64,000 nucleotides of DNA from the NCBI RefSeq assembly GCF_001642475.1, contig NW_019173976.1, positions 124,001 through 188,000 of the forward strand, given 5' to 3'. The DNA is from Fonsecaea monophora (Eukaryota > Ascomycota > Eurotiomycetes > Chaetothyriales > Herpotrichiellaceae). The position numbers were made by a program, and so were the translations under genes. Numbering within the stretch: position 1 is the stretch's first letter; each line of letters begins with the position of its first letter. This document shows positions 42,890 through 54,259 of the stretch, piece after piece. The notes under the pieces were generated by a model. The model did not search any database. It was not told the DNA's origin and saw only the letters and a program-made list of their open reading frames with translations.

Positions 42890-43984
42890 ATGGCCCCTCT
42901 CGGCGCTTTATTCGGCGGTTTGTTTGGCGGTGACAGCAGCAGTAGTTCTTCAGATGCCAATGCCAGCGCCGACTCGTCGAACTCGAACACAAACACTGCC
43001 AGCGGCGGAGCGGGAGGATCTGGAGGATCCGGAGGTGCGGGAGGACAAGGAGGCTCGGGAACTGGTGGCAATGCGGCCGGAGGACAGGGCGGCAGTGCGG
43101 CCGGGAATACCAATGGACCCGTGACAGGTACGTTTTACTGCCTTGATGTGAAGATTGGTCCGGTTTGCACAGACAGATTCTAACACACAGTAGCTGGTGG
43201 CGCTACGGGAAACTCGGTCAGCGGCGTCACAAGCCAGAGTAACGGGGGGAACACGGCTATTGGGCCAGTCTCAGGTGGCAACGCTCAAGGCGGCGATGCA
43301 GACGCTGATGGGGGAGACGCCAGCGTCGGCGGTCTCGAGAACGGAAACACTAGTGTCGGTCCTCTATCCAACGGGAACACACACGTTAACGATGAGTTCA
43401 ACCCGACTTTCAACCCCACGATATCATTCAATCTGCAGGGCTTTGGAGATTGCTACAACGACCCACAACACGGACAAATGTATGGACAGGGCATGGCAGC
43501 ACGCGCTGGACAGCCGCCGCATGGCAGTCAGCCTCAATACCCTGGACAACCGCAGCATGGCGGGCAGCCTCAGTATCCCGGACAACAGCCCTACGACCCG
43601 CAGCATGAAGAGTACGACGACCCATCGCAGTATGGCCAGCCGTATTCGCAACAACACGAGGACGACGGCAGCGCAGGACAATGGCAGCACGATCCCAGCC
43701 AAGCAGGTGCTGGTTCTTCCATGGCGATGCTAGGGTCTCAGGGCTCGATGCATCCCTCCCAGGGTGGCGCCATGGGCATGGGCATGGGCACGGGCATGGA
43801 TGAGTCCGAACACTACTATCCCGATCATGAAGTGGACGATGGTACCATGGGAGGAACAATGACCGGTATGGATGCGGATAACGAACACTACGAAGGGTAT
43901 CCGGGAGAGGGCGAGGAAGAGGACGAGGAGGGAATGGAAGGCTACGACCAGGGCTACGGACAGCAGCCTCAGGCCGTCTACTAG
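42890..43984 (+). CDS. Gly/Asn/Ser- then Gln/Met-rich disordered protein, unknown function
   Basis: Two exons, 42890-43127 and 43194-43984, give 342 residues. A short hydrophobic-glycine start (MAPLGALFGGLFGGD) is followed by Ser/Asn and Gly repeats, then SNGNT/GNT repeats that resemble a low-complexity beta-helix or adhesive stretch. Next come NPTFNPTISFNLQGFGDCYN, Gln/Pro/Tyr-rich repeats of PQYPGQPQHGG type, a Met-Gly run (AMGMGMGTGMDESEHYYPD) and an acidic tail ending YGQQPQAVY. No classic signal peptide is evident. The Met-Gly run and the acidic Tyr tail echo the protein at 26734-28089. Function unknown. Confidence 0.75.
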
Positions 43985-44646
43985 ACATGAGGTATGATGG
44001 ACTTGTTTTTCCATTTGTTGGGGGAAAGAGCATATGCACACTTTCTTTATTTTTTGGAAAGGATATCTCGTTTTCTATACGTTATACGTCCTTGTTGAGA
44101 TTGTGTGTGTCTGGTTGTTTGTGCGACAGTTCTGAAGATTTTGTTGAAAAGAGGGCGTTGGGCAAGTAAATCATGACATCTATCTTCCATAATTTTTTGC
44201 ACCTTCCATTGAAAAAGTTCCTTTCAGTTTGCCTGAGAGTTATAATTAGTGGGACAAGAAGCATAGTGGCATCCAAACCGATTGCTGCGGCCGTAATTGC
44301 CGCATTGCATTGCATTCGCGTTATATCCGGGCCACAATCGCGAGAAGGGACGTCATTCAGAAAAGGAACAACTATTGTGTGTGTGGTCGACGCGGCTAAC
44401 CCGGCATCATGTTAAAGAGCCGGCAAGGTAGAAAGGAGAGTCAACAAATGGGTAATTAGTTCCAGGCAACCATCCTCCGCGATCCTGAAGCAGTCGATGC
44501 TTCAAATGCTCTTGGAATATCATGGCCATGCTGATCGCATGCCTTGAGTATGCGAGTTCACGATTCGCACGTCCTTTCGAGCGACGTTCAACTATCTATC
44601 CAGTTCCCGACTTCTATGGAGATCTGACCGTCGTCTATACTCGAGC
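43985..44646. other. Intergenic, convergent
   Basis: Between the disordered-protein gene and the phosphatase-like gene. Nothing recognised. Confidence 0.5.
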
Positions 44647-46166
44647 TTATGAGCCCGCGCACAGATCGGGAACCAGACGCGCACCAGGTCCGACCAACCC
44701 ATCTATGTATGATAGGAAGTTTTGAGCCGGTATCAAATCCATAAGGCCGAGACTCGGATTCGAGCTCCGAAGCACCTGTCCGCCCCATAGCACGCGCAGG
44801 TAGTAACACCCTTGCTTGGAGTACAGTTCAAACACAACCTCGGAGCCCATGCCTGGCCAGACCATGACATCGACCTGCAGAATGCTGAGCAGGCGTGACA
44901 CAGACCCATCGTGAGCAACGTTGTGCATGTAGATGACGGAAGATGTGCCGTTCATCGCGTCGCGGATGTTCTGTGCAAGTTCGGCCACGTAGATGCCGTA
45001 GCTCGCGGTGGATGCGGGCAGCGACGACGGACTATCGCGGTAAATAAACGAGTACTCGTATTGGCCTCTCCGGAAGACAGCATCGGCATCCGCCTCGGTA
45101 ATGCAATTCGACGAGTTGCCGATCTGGCACGGCAGGGGCTTTTGGTGGCACAAGCGAGCCGAGAGGTTGTCAAAGTAGTGGTCGAACCAGTTGTGCCAGG
45201 CGGGATCGCTGCTGTTGACGCCACTCACTGAATCAAGCTTTGCAAATAGCGACGCGGAGTCGTTCAGGTGCAGCGTCCAGTTAGCGGCATCACTTCCCAC
45301 GCCGTAAGAGGCATAGAGGGTACTGGCAGCAGAGCATGTGTAGGCTGGTTCCAGGCTGTCGATACTATCGGGTTGAATGAGTACAGAAACAGGGACATCC
45401 TGGCGCCCTGAATACTCGCCCTCGACGACTTGACCCGCAACTTGCGAGGTGATGACGTTGTTTGTGACTCGGTATTTGACTCTGGACGAGTTATAGGATG
45501 AAGGCAGAAAGCCGAGCAAGTCATGATACACCCCGAAAAGATCGCGACCATGTTGACGAGAGTCGTTGAGTCCGGCGCCCGAGATTTGCGGAAACTGACA
45601 AGTTCCATTGAACCCCTCGGGAGCCAAAGGATTTGACGGAGACGTGTAGACTTGCCAATGGACCTGAGCAGAAGAGCTATCCGGTTCCGGGGCGCCATAG
45701 AAGAACAACGCCTCGTCGTCGCAATTCCAGGCATAAGATTCACGGGGGAAGGTATTGGACGCATAAGGGGTGCGCTTGTGGTGACGATGAATCTGAGAGG
45801 TCGTCAGCTTCCACGAAAAAAGGCTTTAGTCAGATGGCCCAACGCCTCAGCAGTACTTACAAGCTCGACATATTCCAATGTGTATTCCGGGTCGACGCTG
45901 GGGTACTCTTGACGTCGGGTATGCGGCATATTACACCAGTTGTACGTGCTGTAGGCAGTCGAAGCTGGGGTTATGGAAGAATTAAAGATGAATCCATTGA
46001 TCCCCGTACCATTGACGACAAAAGTTAGATTGTTGATATTAGTAGCATTTGGAGCGTGCCACGTCAAGTCGATAGCGCTCGTAGACAAGGAAGAGCAGTT
46101 GGTCTGAGCGATGACCTGATGGGCCACTGGGCCGAGCAGCAGTACGTTGCGAAGTCGCGCAAACAT
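44647..46166 (-). CDS. Secreted histidine acid phosphatase-like protein
   Basis: Two exons, 46166-45861 and 45792-44647, give 483 residues. The start at 46166 was chosen because it gives a signal-peptide-like MFARLRNVLLLGPVAHQV; an upstream in-frame ATG at 46265 would bury it. The branch-2 histidine phosphatase signature reads LIHRHHKRTPY at the second exon's start, with the usual RHGxRxP changed to RHHKRTP. The C-terminal acid/base motif is HNVAHDGS. Several N-glycosylation sites and paired Cys fit an extracellular enzyme. A fungal subgroup with HH in this motif exists as far as I recall, so activity is probable. It may release phosphate at the cell surface. Confidence 0.82.
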
Positions 46167-47004
46167 GACGTTCTGATAGAGCTGGGACGTGAGAGTGTTG
46201 AAGGAGGTCAAGAGGTCGGTGATGAGGCCCGATAAGATGGGAACAGAATGCTGTGAGGATTGCATGATGGAGGGAACAGGGTCATGTTGTCGCTGGTTCC
46301 ACAGGCCACCGACTCTTGCATGCGTTCTTCTGGTAGTGGACGCTTACTGCAGCATCATTGGTAGCCTTCTGCGCTGTTCGTTGAGTACGATGTTGCAGTC
46401 TCCTTCGTCTTGCGCATGTCGATTGGATTGGCTGACAGCGACAAGGGGTGGACAACGTGCATCAAAGGCGAGCAATGAGAGGCCTCATCGACCAGCCGCA
46501 CAAATCAGGAATGGCCAGGCTGCCAGGTACCTAGATTGCTCGTTAGTCCTTAGCTTGAAGATGGCTGGACGGAGAATAGCAGCTTAGTACCGAGAATCGT
46601 GACATGATCCTGATCGATCTGCTTTACTTCGTGTCGGAAATAAGAAATGATTGTATGAACTTTGTAGAATTATTGGAGATGGTGAGGGTAAAGCCACCAT
46701 TTCTGCCACCCAGCTTTTCCATCTTCCTCGGAACTTGCGCATGCTGGAGATTTCCTCATGGCCTGGTTGGTGCGCAGGTGCGGGGTAAAGCAAACAAACC
46801 CACCACTACCACGGCACTGCACGGGTATAGCATCCTCAATTCACTACCTCCGTATGGGTAACTGTGTCATATATCAGACGCTGATCGAGACAAACTGACT
46901 CTCTTCTCTCACTGACAATTTCTCATCGAACCCACAAGAGTCAGTTTGTCAGTTTGACCGCCATCAACCTTAACGACAACACCATCACCAGGCACGCAGG
47001 CAAT
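46167..47004. other. Divergent intergenic region
   Basis: Between the phosphatase-like and aldehyde dehydrogenase genes. No further gene recognised. Confidence 0.5.
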
Positions 47005-48589
47005 ATGTCATACCAAACCAATCTCTTCATCAATGGCGAGGTAAAGTCCCTCCACACTGTCATCCTCTTCTCCCTTTGAATTCGGTTCTAACTCGGCTGT
47101 AAACCCATTCAGTACGTTCCCTCCTCGTCCGGAGAGACCCTGTCCATCTACAACCCCAACGACGACACCCTAGTCACCGACAAAGTCCAAGTGGCTTCCG
47201 AGGCTGATGTCGACAAGGCTGTCGCTGCTGCCAAAGCCGCTTTCCCCGGCTGGTCCTCCACGCCCGGTGCAAAGCGAGGTGCCATCATGCTCAAGTTTGC
47301 TGATCTTCTCGACGCCAATGCCGAACGCCTTGGAAAACTCGAGTCGATATGTATGGGTCAACCCATCACTCTCGCTAAAGGTTTTGTCAATGGCCCAGCA
47401 GCGGTTTGGCGTTACTATGCTGGCTTCGCCGGCAAGATCGCTGGTGAAAGCTACCCTCCTGAAGGTGATGGCTCTTATAAGATCGTCGCCTATGAACCCC
47501 TAGGAGTCTGTGCCGGTATTGCTGCCTGGAACGGCACTCACGCCCTTGCTGCCTGGAAAATGGCCGCTGCTCTCGCTGCTGGAAACACCTTCGTCTTCAA
47601 GCCTTCGGAGAAGTCGCCACTCGGCGCAGCCCTCTATGGTGAATTGATCAAAGAAGCTGGATTTCCTCCTGGCGTGATCAACATCGTCATAGGTGCCGCC
47701 CCCGTGGGTGCCATACTGGCGTCTCATATGAGCATCGCCAAGATTGCTTTCACTGGCTCCGCCGCCGGTGGACGTGCAGTCCAGATTGCCGCTGCCAAAT
47801 CCAATATGAAGCATGTCTCACTGGAATTGGGAGGCAAGTCTCCCGCTCTGATCTTCGACGATGCCGACCTGGACAATGCCCTCCTGCACAACTCAACGGG
47901 TTTTCTGCGGAATTCTGGACAGGTATGCTTTGCCTCGTCGAGAGTCTTGGTGCAGGAAGGTATTGCGCCAAAGTTCATCGAAGGCATCAAAAAGGCCTTC
48001 GAAGATGCTGCCAAGAAAATGGGAGATCCGTCTTTGGCCGAGACCGCATACGGGCCATTGGCCGACAAGAAGCAATTCGAACGCGTCATGGGATTCCTTA
48101 ACGACGGGAAGGCTGAGGGTATCGAGGTCCTGACTGGAGGAGAGAGATTGGGCGACAAGGGCACATTCGTGAAACCTACCGTACTTCTCAATCCTGATGT
48201 CCGGAGCCGTGTCTTCACCGATGAGATCTTTGGACCTGTCATTGCCGTCAAGACCTTTAAGACGGAGGACGATGCTATCGCTCTGGCCAATGACACCACT
48301 TACGGTCTTGGATGTGCGTGACATACATCTCTCCCTGACCGAGTCGAATATGTGCTAACTTGCAGTAGCCTCTATCTTCACCTCCGATATTGCTCGAGCC
48401 CTGCGGGTAGCGTCCAAGATTGAGGCTGGAAATGTGGGAATTAACCAAGCATACAAGACAACTCCACAGACGCCTTTTGGTGGATACAAACAGTCAGGAC
48501 AAGGAAGGGAGAGCGGGTATGAAGGTCTGAAGGGATATCTGCAAGCCAAGACCATCATCATCAACATGGAGCTGCCGCGGAAAGCATGA
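47005..48589 (+). CDS. Aldehyde dehydrogenase (NAD(P)+), three exons
   Basis: Exons 47005-47040, 47113-48313 and 48366-48589 give 486 residues, normal for the family. The 36-base first exon (MSYQTNLFING) gives the first strand. It has the NAD-binding FKPSEKSPL and FTGSAAGG, general-base Glu in LELGGKSP, catalytic Cys in NSGQVCFASS, and EIFGPV with PFGGYKQSG toward the C-terminus. The anchor asparagine is kept in AAWNGTHALAAWK, although the family's usual WNFP has changed to WNGT. It oxidises an aldehyde to the acid in the cytosol. It lies near an FAD monooxygenase and a 2-hydroxy-acid oxidase, so a shared catabolic route is possible. Confidence 0.93.
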
Positions 48590-49853
48590 AACCCAGAGAT
48601 CAACGCTTCATGGTATCAGTAGTACTGAGCAGGCAAGGACAAAATTCCAGGTATTGGGGAGCTGTGAGACACAGTTGGTATCTGTGTACTTCGTACCTTG
48701 TAGTCCTCAAGAATCAATCCCCACAATCAGTGGACTGATCCAGGGCAAGAAAACTTACCTGGTCCGTCGAGGCTATGCCGCGTTATGCCAGACTGAAACG
48801 AAGTGTCTTTCCAAGAGGCTGACCGATGCGTATTCCTCTGCTTCATTTTTTGAGAGGCCCCAAGATGTCTTCATTGGAGCCCTTGCCAATATAATGCATT
48901 GGACGTTTTTCATACATGACGATCAACGTCACGTGGATCGGTATACCCAAAGGTGTTACAAAAGGCCGTGCCTGAGACAATCGGCGCATAGACAAATTGA
49001 GGCATTTTTGGAGCCAGGCGACTGTTTCTTCTCCACATTCACCTCTGCAGACACTAGAGTTGGACCGACCAACCACGCGAAGACGGGACTAGAAGGCGTC
49101 GATTGTTGGACGCATTGGAGTCGACACCTCGGATCTTATGCCTCCTTTGTGTGAAGTGCCCCGGTCGCCGGGTTGGGTGCCGGGACTCACAAAAAGGGAT
49201 GCCGTAAGCTTACTATTATGGTAACGCGTTCCAAAATCGATATGGCCACTCACTCGTCCCTGGGAAGGAGAGAATTCGGTTGCAGGTGTTTGTGGCTTCC
49301 AATCCGCGCGGTGCGAGTCCTCAGTAGTACAGCCGAGGGCCAAGCAGTATCAACGATTTTGTCTTTGCTGGTGAACAAGTCTTGTGAAGCCGAAACTGAT
49401 GCATAAAAGCCAATGAACAGCTTGTCTGAGACGGCGATGCTAGGTCGAGACTCGCCATCCTTCGTGATTGGGTCCATGGGTGAACAAGACTGCTTGGGTG
49501 CCCCACGGGGTTTGAACTTGCCAAACAGACTTGTATTCGGCAGTTATTGTCGCTTTGATGCGAATATCAACCCACGCCCCGCGGACCTCCCGCTGGAGCT
49601 TGTTGCAGAATTGAAATGCCCGGTACACCAGCGAAAGATTGGCTTCCACCCCGGCATAACCCACAAACGCCTGAATACCGTGCCCAAGCGTTGGCAAGAA
49701 CATGGTTACTCCAGAAAGCTCCATCCTTGAAAGGAAAAGGGTACATTTAAGTAGTGACTAGAATGCTAGTCAGGTCATCGCTCGAGTTCTGATATATAGA
49801 TTGACGACCACCGATCTGTGCAGTGGAATTCGAAGAGCTGGTCTCTGAAAAAG
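48590..49853. other. Intergenic
   Basis: About 1.26 kb. Several open frames of 70-170 codons on either strand have no family resemblance and conflict with each other. Confidence 0.5.
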
Positions 49854-51434
49854 ATGGAGACAGCATCTCCTTTTAGAGTCATCATAGTCGGAGCTGGCCT
49901 GGGAGGCCTATCATGCAGCATCTCCTGTCGACATCAAGGGTTGAGCGTCTTGGTCCTGGAAAAGGCACCAGCAATCACTGCCGTAGGTGGATTGGATCGC
50001 AGAAGTCGAGCTGGATGAGAGAATACTGACGGCGTTCGAAGGTTGGTGCTGGCATTCAAGTTCCCCCCAATGCAGCCAAGATATTGCGAAGCTACGGACT
50101 CTTGCCATTATTCGAAAAGCCTGCTATTCAGCTCGAATGGCATAACATGAGGAGGTACCGGGATGCGCAGCTGTTGGCTTCAAGACCCGTGGGTGAGCAT
50201 TTTATCAAGCAGATGGGCGCACCGTGGATGTTAGTACGATTCCAGCAGCCATTGGGCTTGCTGATTGTAGACAGGGTCATCCATCGACAGGACTACCATG
50301 CTATATTGCTCGAAGAAGCAAAAAAGCTTGGGACGGAAATCAGGCTGGACGCCAACGTGACAGGCCTCGACTTTGACCGAACAGAGGCAACGCTGGCGAC
50401 CGGGGAGGTGATAAAGGGCGATGTTATCATCGGAGCTGATGGTGAATGATTGCCACCCATATTTGTGACTGTGGCTTGTCTTAATGCTTCCAGGGCTCTG
50501 GTCATCCACGCGCGACGCCATCCTGGGCCGCCCCTCGCCACCAGTCGAAACCGGTGACCTGGCGTATCGGGCGACTTTCTCCCGGCAGCAATTACTGGAA
50601 TTGAAGGATCCGCGGGTCGAAGACCTGTGTTCCAAAAAGGCCGTGACGTTGTGGATGGGACCTGATAGGCATTGTGTCTTCTATCCTGTGCGTGGAGGCG
50701 CCGAATTCAACCTTGTGCTTCTTCGACCGGACAATCTTCCCACTGGTATCAGAACTGTGAAAGGAGACCTTGACGAAATGAGAATGACATTTGAAGGGTG
50801 GGATGAAATGTAAGCTGTGGCAGACGATGGCCAGGATCACCTGCTGACCTCTGCAGCCTACTGAAACTGATCTCATGCATTTCCTCGGTGTTGAAGTGGA
50901 AGCTTTGTCATCACCAAGAGCTTGAGAAATGGACACGGGTGAGTATTATTAGACATCTGCCTGAAAGGGGTCGGCTGCTAAATTTGAGTGCAGGGTCACA
51001 TTGCGTTGCTGGGTGATGCGTGCCACCCAACTCTGCCATATCAAGCACAAGGGGCAGCAATGGCGGTGGAGGATGGGGCAGTGCTTGGATTCCTGCTGGG
51101 ACAAGTTGCTGGTAAGTTAACCAGTAGTCAGACAGCGCCGGGCTCGGAAGATCACATCTCAGCCGTCCTGAAGCTGTATGAGAAGCTGCGAAAGTCGCGG
51201 ACCACGATCAACGTGCTCGGGGCGGTGACCAACAGAAAATACTTCCACCTTCACGACGGCCCTGAGCAGGAGGAGCGGGATGCGACCCTGGCGAGTATCG
51301 ACTGGTACCACTGTCAGACAGAGTGGAAATGGATAGATAGTCGATATCAAGAAGACCTGTTGGGTTTTGATGCACTCAAAGACGCACAGGACGCCTTCGG
51401 TGAATGGTGGACAGAACACGGTACCACCAAGTAG
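49854..51434 (+). CDS. FAD-dependent aromatic-ring monooxygenase (salicylate hydroxylase-like)
   Basis: Five exons, 49854-49982, 50042-50441, 50494-50809, 50857-50938 and 50994-51434, give 455 residues with all frames kept. FAD motif 1 is IVGAGLGGLSCS near the N-terminus. The block VGAGIQVPPNA follows the first intron, GADGLWS spans the second, and the second FAD motif LLGDACHPTLPYQAQGA begins the last exon. This is the class A flavoprotein hydroxylase pattern: NAD(P)H-dependent hydroxylation of an aromatic acid or phenol. The C-terminus (EQEERDATL, then WWTEHGTTK) is shorter than in some relatives. It is the intact relative of the broken gene at 24776-26208. The exact substrate is unknown. 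Confidence 0.9.
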
Positions 51435-52207
51435 TAAGGGTGAAGGTCCGATGGGACGACTGGCCGGGAGAGTTGTGAAGCCAGTGCCCTGAGGTCAGTT
51501 TGTCGAGGGAGATGTGTCGACGATATTCCAACTCTTATCAAACAGCGAATTATTGCCTCCTCCATGTTTACTTAGAGCGCGCGAAGTGGTGGAAGAAGTG
51601 GGACAAAGGTGTCAGCTGCGCAATTCTTTGCTGGGCCCTCGCAGATCACCAGCCTGTGTCTTTGCAGGTGAAAGGCCAAGGGTGTGAAGTCCTCCTTAGA
51701 TGGTTGCCCGGTGAAGGTGCCGGTGTGGCGGCTGATAAACGCGAGAAAGGGTTCAGTGCAATAGTACTCGGTAGTGGTTGTAGTCAGTAGCGCAGCCGTT
51801 GAACAAGCATGACAAGCTTTGATCTGCACCTCCACCTCCATCTTCACCTCAAACTCAGGTCCATCACTTACACCTACAGTCTCATCCCAAACGTCATTCT
51901 CCCCTGCTTTCCGTAGTGGTGACGATCGTGCTTAATCTACCGGAGAGCACACCGTCAAGCACAATAATGCCATGGACTACTATCCAAAGCTGACGCTGAT
52001 GAGGCCGATATTATCGTTATTCGACATACAAATACCTCAGCAGTGAGTTGAGGTTCCCTTCCTGGCAGCTAACATCAAGAGCAAGCGCAGCACCTTGACG
52101 AATCCTGCGAATAGTTCTGTTCTTTAATCAGTGGAGTCTCATTGAGTTTCTCTTTCTGTTTGCTTAACTCTACCTCTTACAAATCTAGAGGTATTGGCCG
52201 TTCCAAT
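51435..52207. other. Intergenic
   Basis: Between the FAD monooxygenase and the FMN oxidase genes on the same strand. Nothing recognised. Confidence 0.5.
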
Positions 52208-53676
52208 ATGAGTGACCCTCTAATCCCCAAGCTCTATCACCGCATCACTCCTCACTGGCAGCAGGAACAGCGCAACTCCTTTTGGGCACTAAATGAAGGC
52301 AAAGTCGCCCCTTTCAATACACGGCCAGATAAACTCGAAGCCCATGCTGAAGAATCTCTCTCGGTCAATGGACGTTTGTATGCTCAGAGCAATGCTGGTA
52401 ACAGCTGGACTCATTTGGCGAACCGCCAGGCATTTTTCCGCCACCGGCTGATTCCACACCAGCTCGTGGATGTCAATGAGCGAGACACCACCACTACGTT
52501 ATTTGGCCACAAGATCTCTGCCCCAATCGGGTTTGCCCCCATTGGCATCAACAAGATCTACCACCCCAAGGGCGAGCTTCCTGTCGCCAAAGTCGCTGGC
52601 CAGCTTCGCTTGCCCTATGCACTCAGCACTGCTGGATCGAGTACGATCGAAGATGTTGCTGCTTCCAATGACGCCGGTCGCCAAATGCCCGACGCGGTCA
52701 ATGTCCAAGGCGCGGACAACGATTCTCCTGTGCGCTTCTTCCAACTATATCTCCCGCACGACGACGAGTTGGGGATCTCTCTCCTGAAGAGAGCAGTTGA
52801 CAATGGCTTTACAGCGTGTATCCTAACGACCGACACATGGCAGCTCGGCTGGCGGCATGACGACGTCGCAACCTCAAACTATGCTTTCTACCGCGGCATT
52901 GGAGCGGATCTCGGACTTGCGGACCCCGTGTTTCAACAACGCATGGGAGAGGCTGGGGTCGATCCGAAGAAGCAACCCGAGGAGGCTGGCGCAATGTGGA
53001 TCGATAGCGTTTGGCATGGACGGGCGTTCAGCTGGGAGAAGATACCGTGGTTGATGAAGACGTGGAAGGAGTTGAGTGGCGGCAAGCCATTTTGCATTAA
53101 AGGGTGAGTCCGCACAGTTGATGTCCCATCACGTCGACCAATGCTGTTAAATCTCTGACATCTTTGCCGTTTCCCCAGCATCCAATCCGTCGCCGATGCC
53201 CAACACTGCGTGAACTTGGGGGTGGACGGCATCGTTATTTCTAACCACGCGGGCCGCCAGGTCGATGGTGCCATTGCAAGCCTCGATGCTCTCGAGAACA
53301 TCATCAACGCCGGCATCGGCGAGAAACTTACCGTCATGTTCGACTCGGGCGTGAGAGGTGCCTCGGATGTCATCAAGGCCTTGTGCTTGGGCGCAAAGTT
53401 TGTCTGGGTTGGTCGGATGTGGATCTATGGGCTGAGGTGCGTCGATGCTTGATCCCACTGCAAGATCCATGCGAGCTACAGAATGCAATACTCACAGTTC
53501 GGAACAACAGCATCATGGGCGAAGAGGGCGTCCGCCACGTTATGAAGTGTCTACTCGCTGAATTCGACATCTCCATGCTCACGGCCGGCATGCGGAATAT
53601 TGGTGACATGCAGAAAAACCGGCTGGAAAGCTACCCCAAAGCATATACGTTGATTGCAGACAAAGCGAAGCTTTGA
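52208..53676 (+). CDS. FMN-dependent 2-hydroxy-acid oxidase / lactate 2-monooxygenase-like
   Basis: Three exons, 52208-53103, 53179-53436 and 53511-53676, give 439 residues. The TIM-barrel FMN family is clear from APIGFAPIGINKIYH, LSTAGSSTIEDVA, FQLYLPHDDE and LTTDTWQLGWR, then the active-site SNHAGRQVDGA. The family's usual SNHGGRQ has Ala for the second Gly here. FDSGVRGASDVIKAL and GAKFVWVGR bind the FMN phosphate. The length and the GAMWIDSVWHGRAF insertion fit lactate monooxygenase-like fungal members rather than glycolate oxidase. It oxidises a 2-hydroxy acid. The start ATG 52208 gives MSDPLIPKLY. Confidence 0.92.
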
Positions 53677-54259
53677 ATGTGCTGTCATTGGCACGAATAC
53701 CCTGTGGGTCGCGTTGGTTTTAAGGTACTACTCCTACTACTAGATCAAAGCCGCTTCTTGGATGTTTAAGGTAATATTCTTTCGTTCTCTGCAAGCGTTG
53801 ACCTCTCTGTCCTCATTATTCTCCTGTCCAGCAGTGTAACGATTCATGCTTTACAGAGGTTCGCGGTTGCTCGGATTGCAAAGCCACACATCCTCTAGCA
53901 ATGGGATCGCCACGAGTCCGGCTTGATCGCCGACGCAGTTGTCATCCCGTCCTGCCAAAGGCTTGGTTTGCACATCCACGAAGCCTAAGGGCCCCTCCTT
54001 CTCGAAGCTGGCCTCGGTGGCATTCTGGGATGCTGGTATTTGTCCCTAAGCCAGGCAACCCCGGGACAAATGTTTGTCTCAGAGACGTTGGGCTCTGCCC
54101 ATCAGCAGTCCTTGCTTTCCTTCATTCCAGCATTAATAGGGTCATATTTTCCTCCAATGGTCCTGTGTCTCAAAATCCAAGAAGCCCTTCCTCGTAGTCA
54201 TGTTCGGATCAAAATCTCAAGGGTTCCACAATCATGGCCTTGAATCACCCTCAATTCAC
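53677..54259. other. Intergenic, convergent boundary to core genes
   Basis: Separates Region C from the conserved minus-strand genes. Nothing recognised. Confidence 0.5.

Noticed and set aside
48654..49154. 166-codon plus frame after the aldehyde dehydrogenase
   Set aside because: No recognisable motif and competing frames on the other strand.
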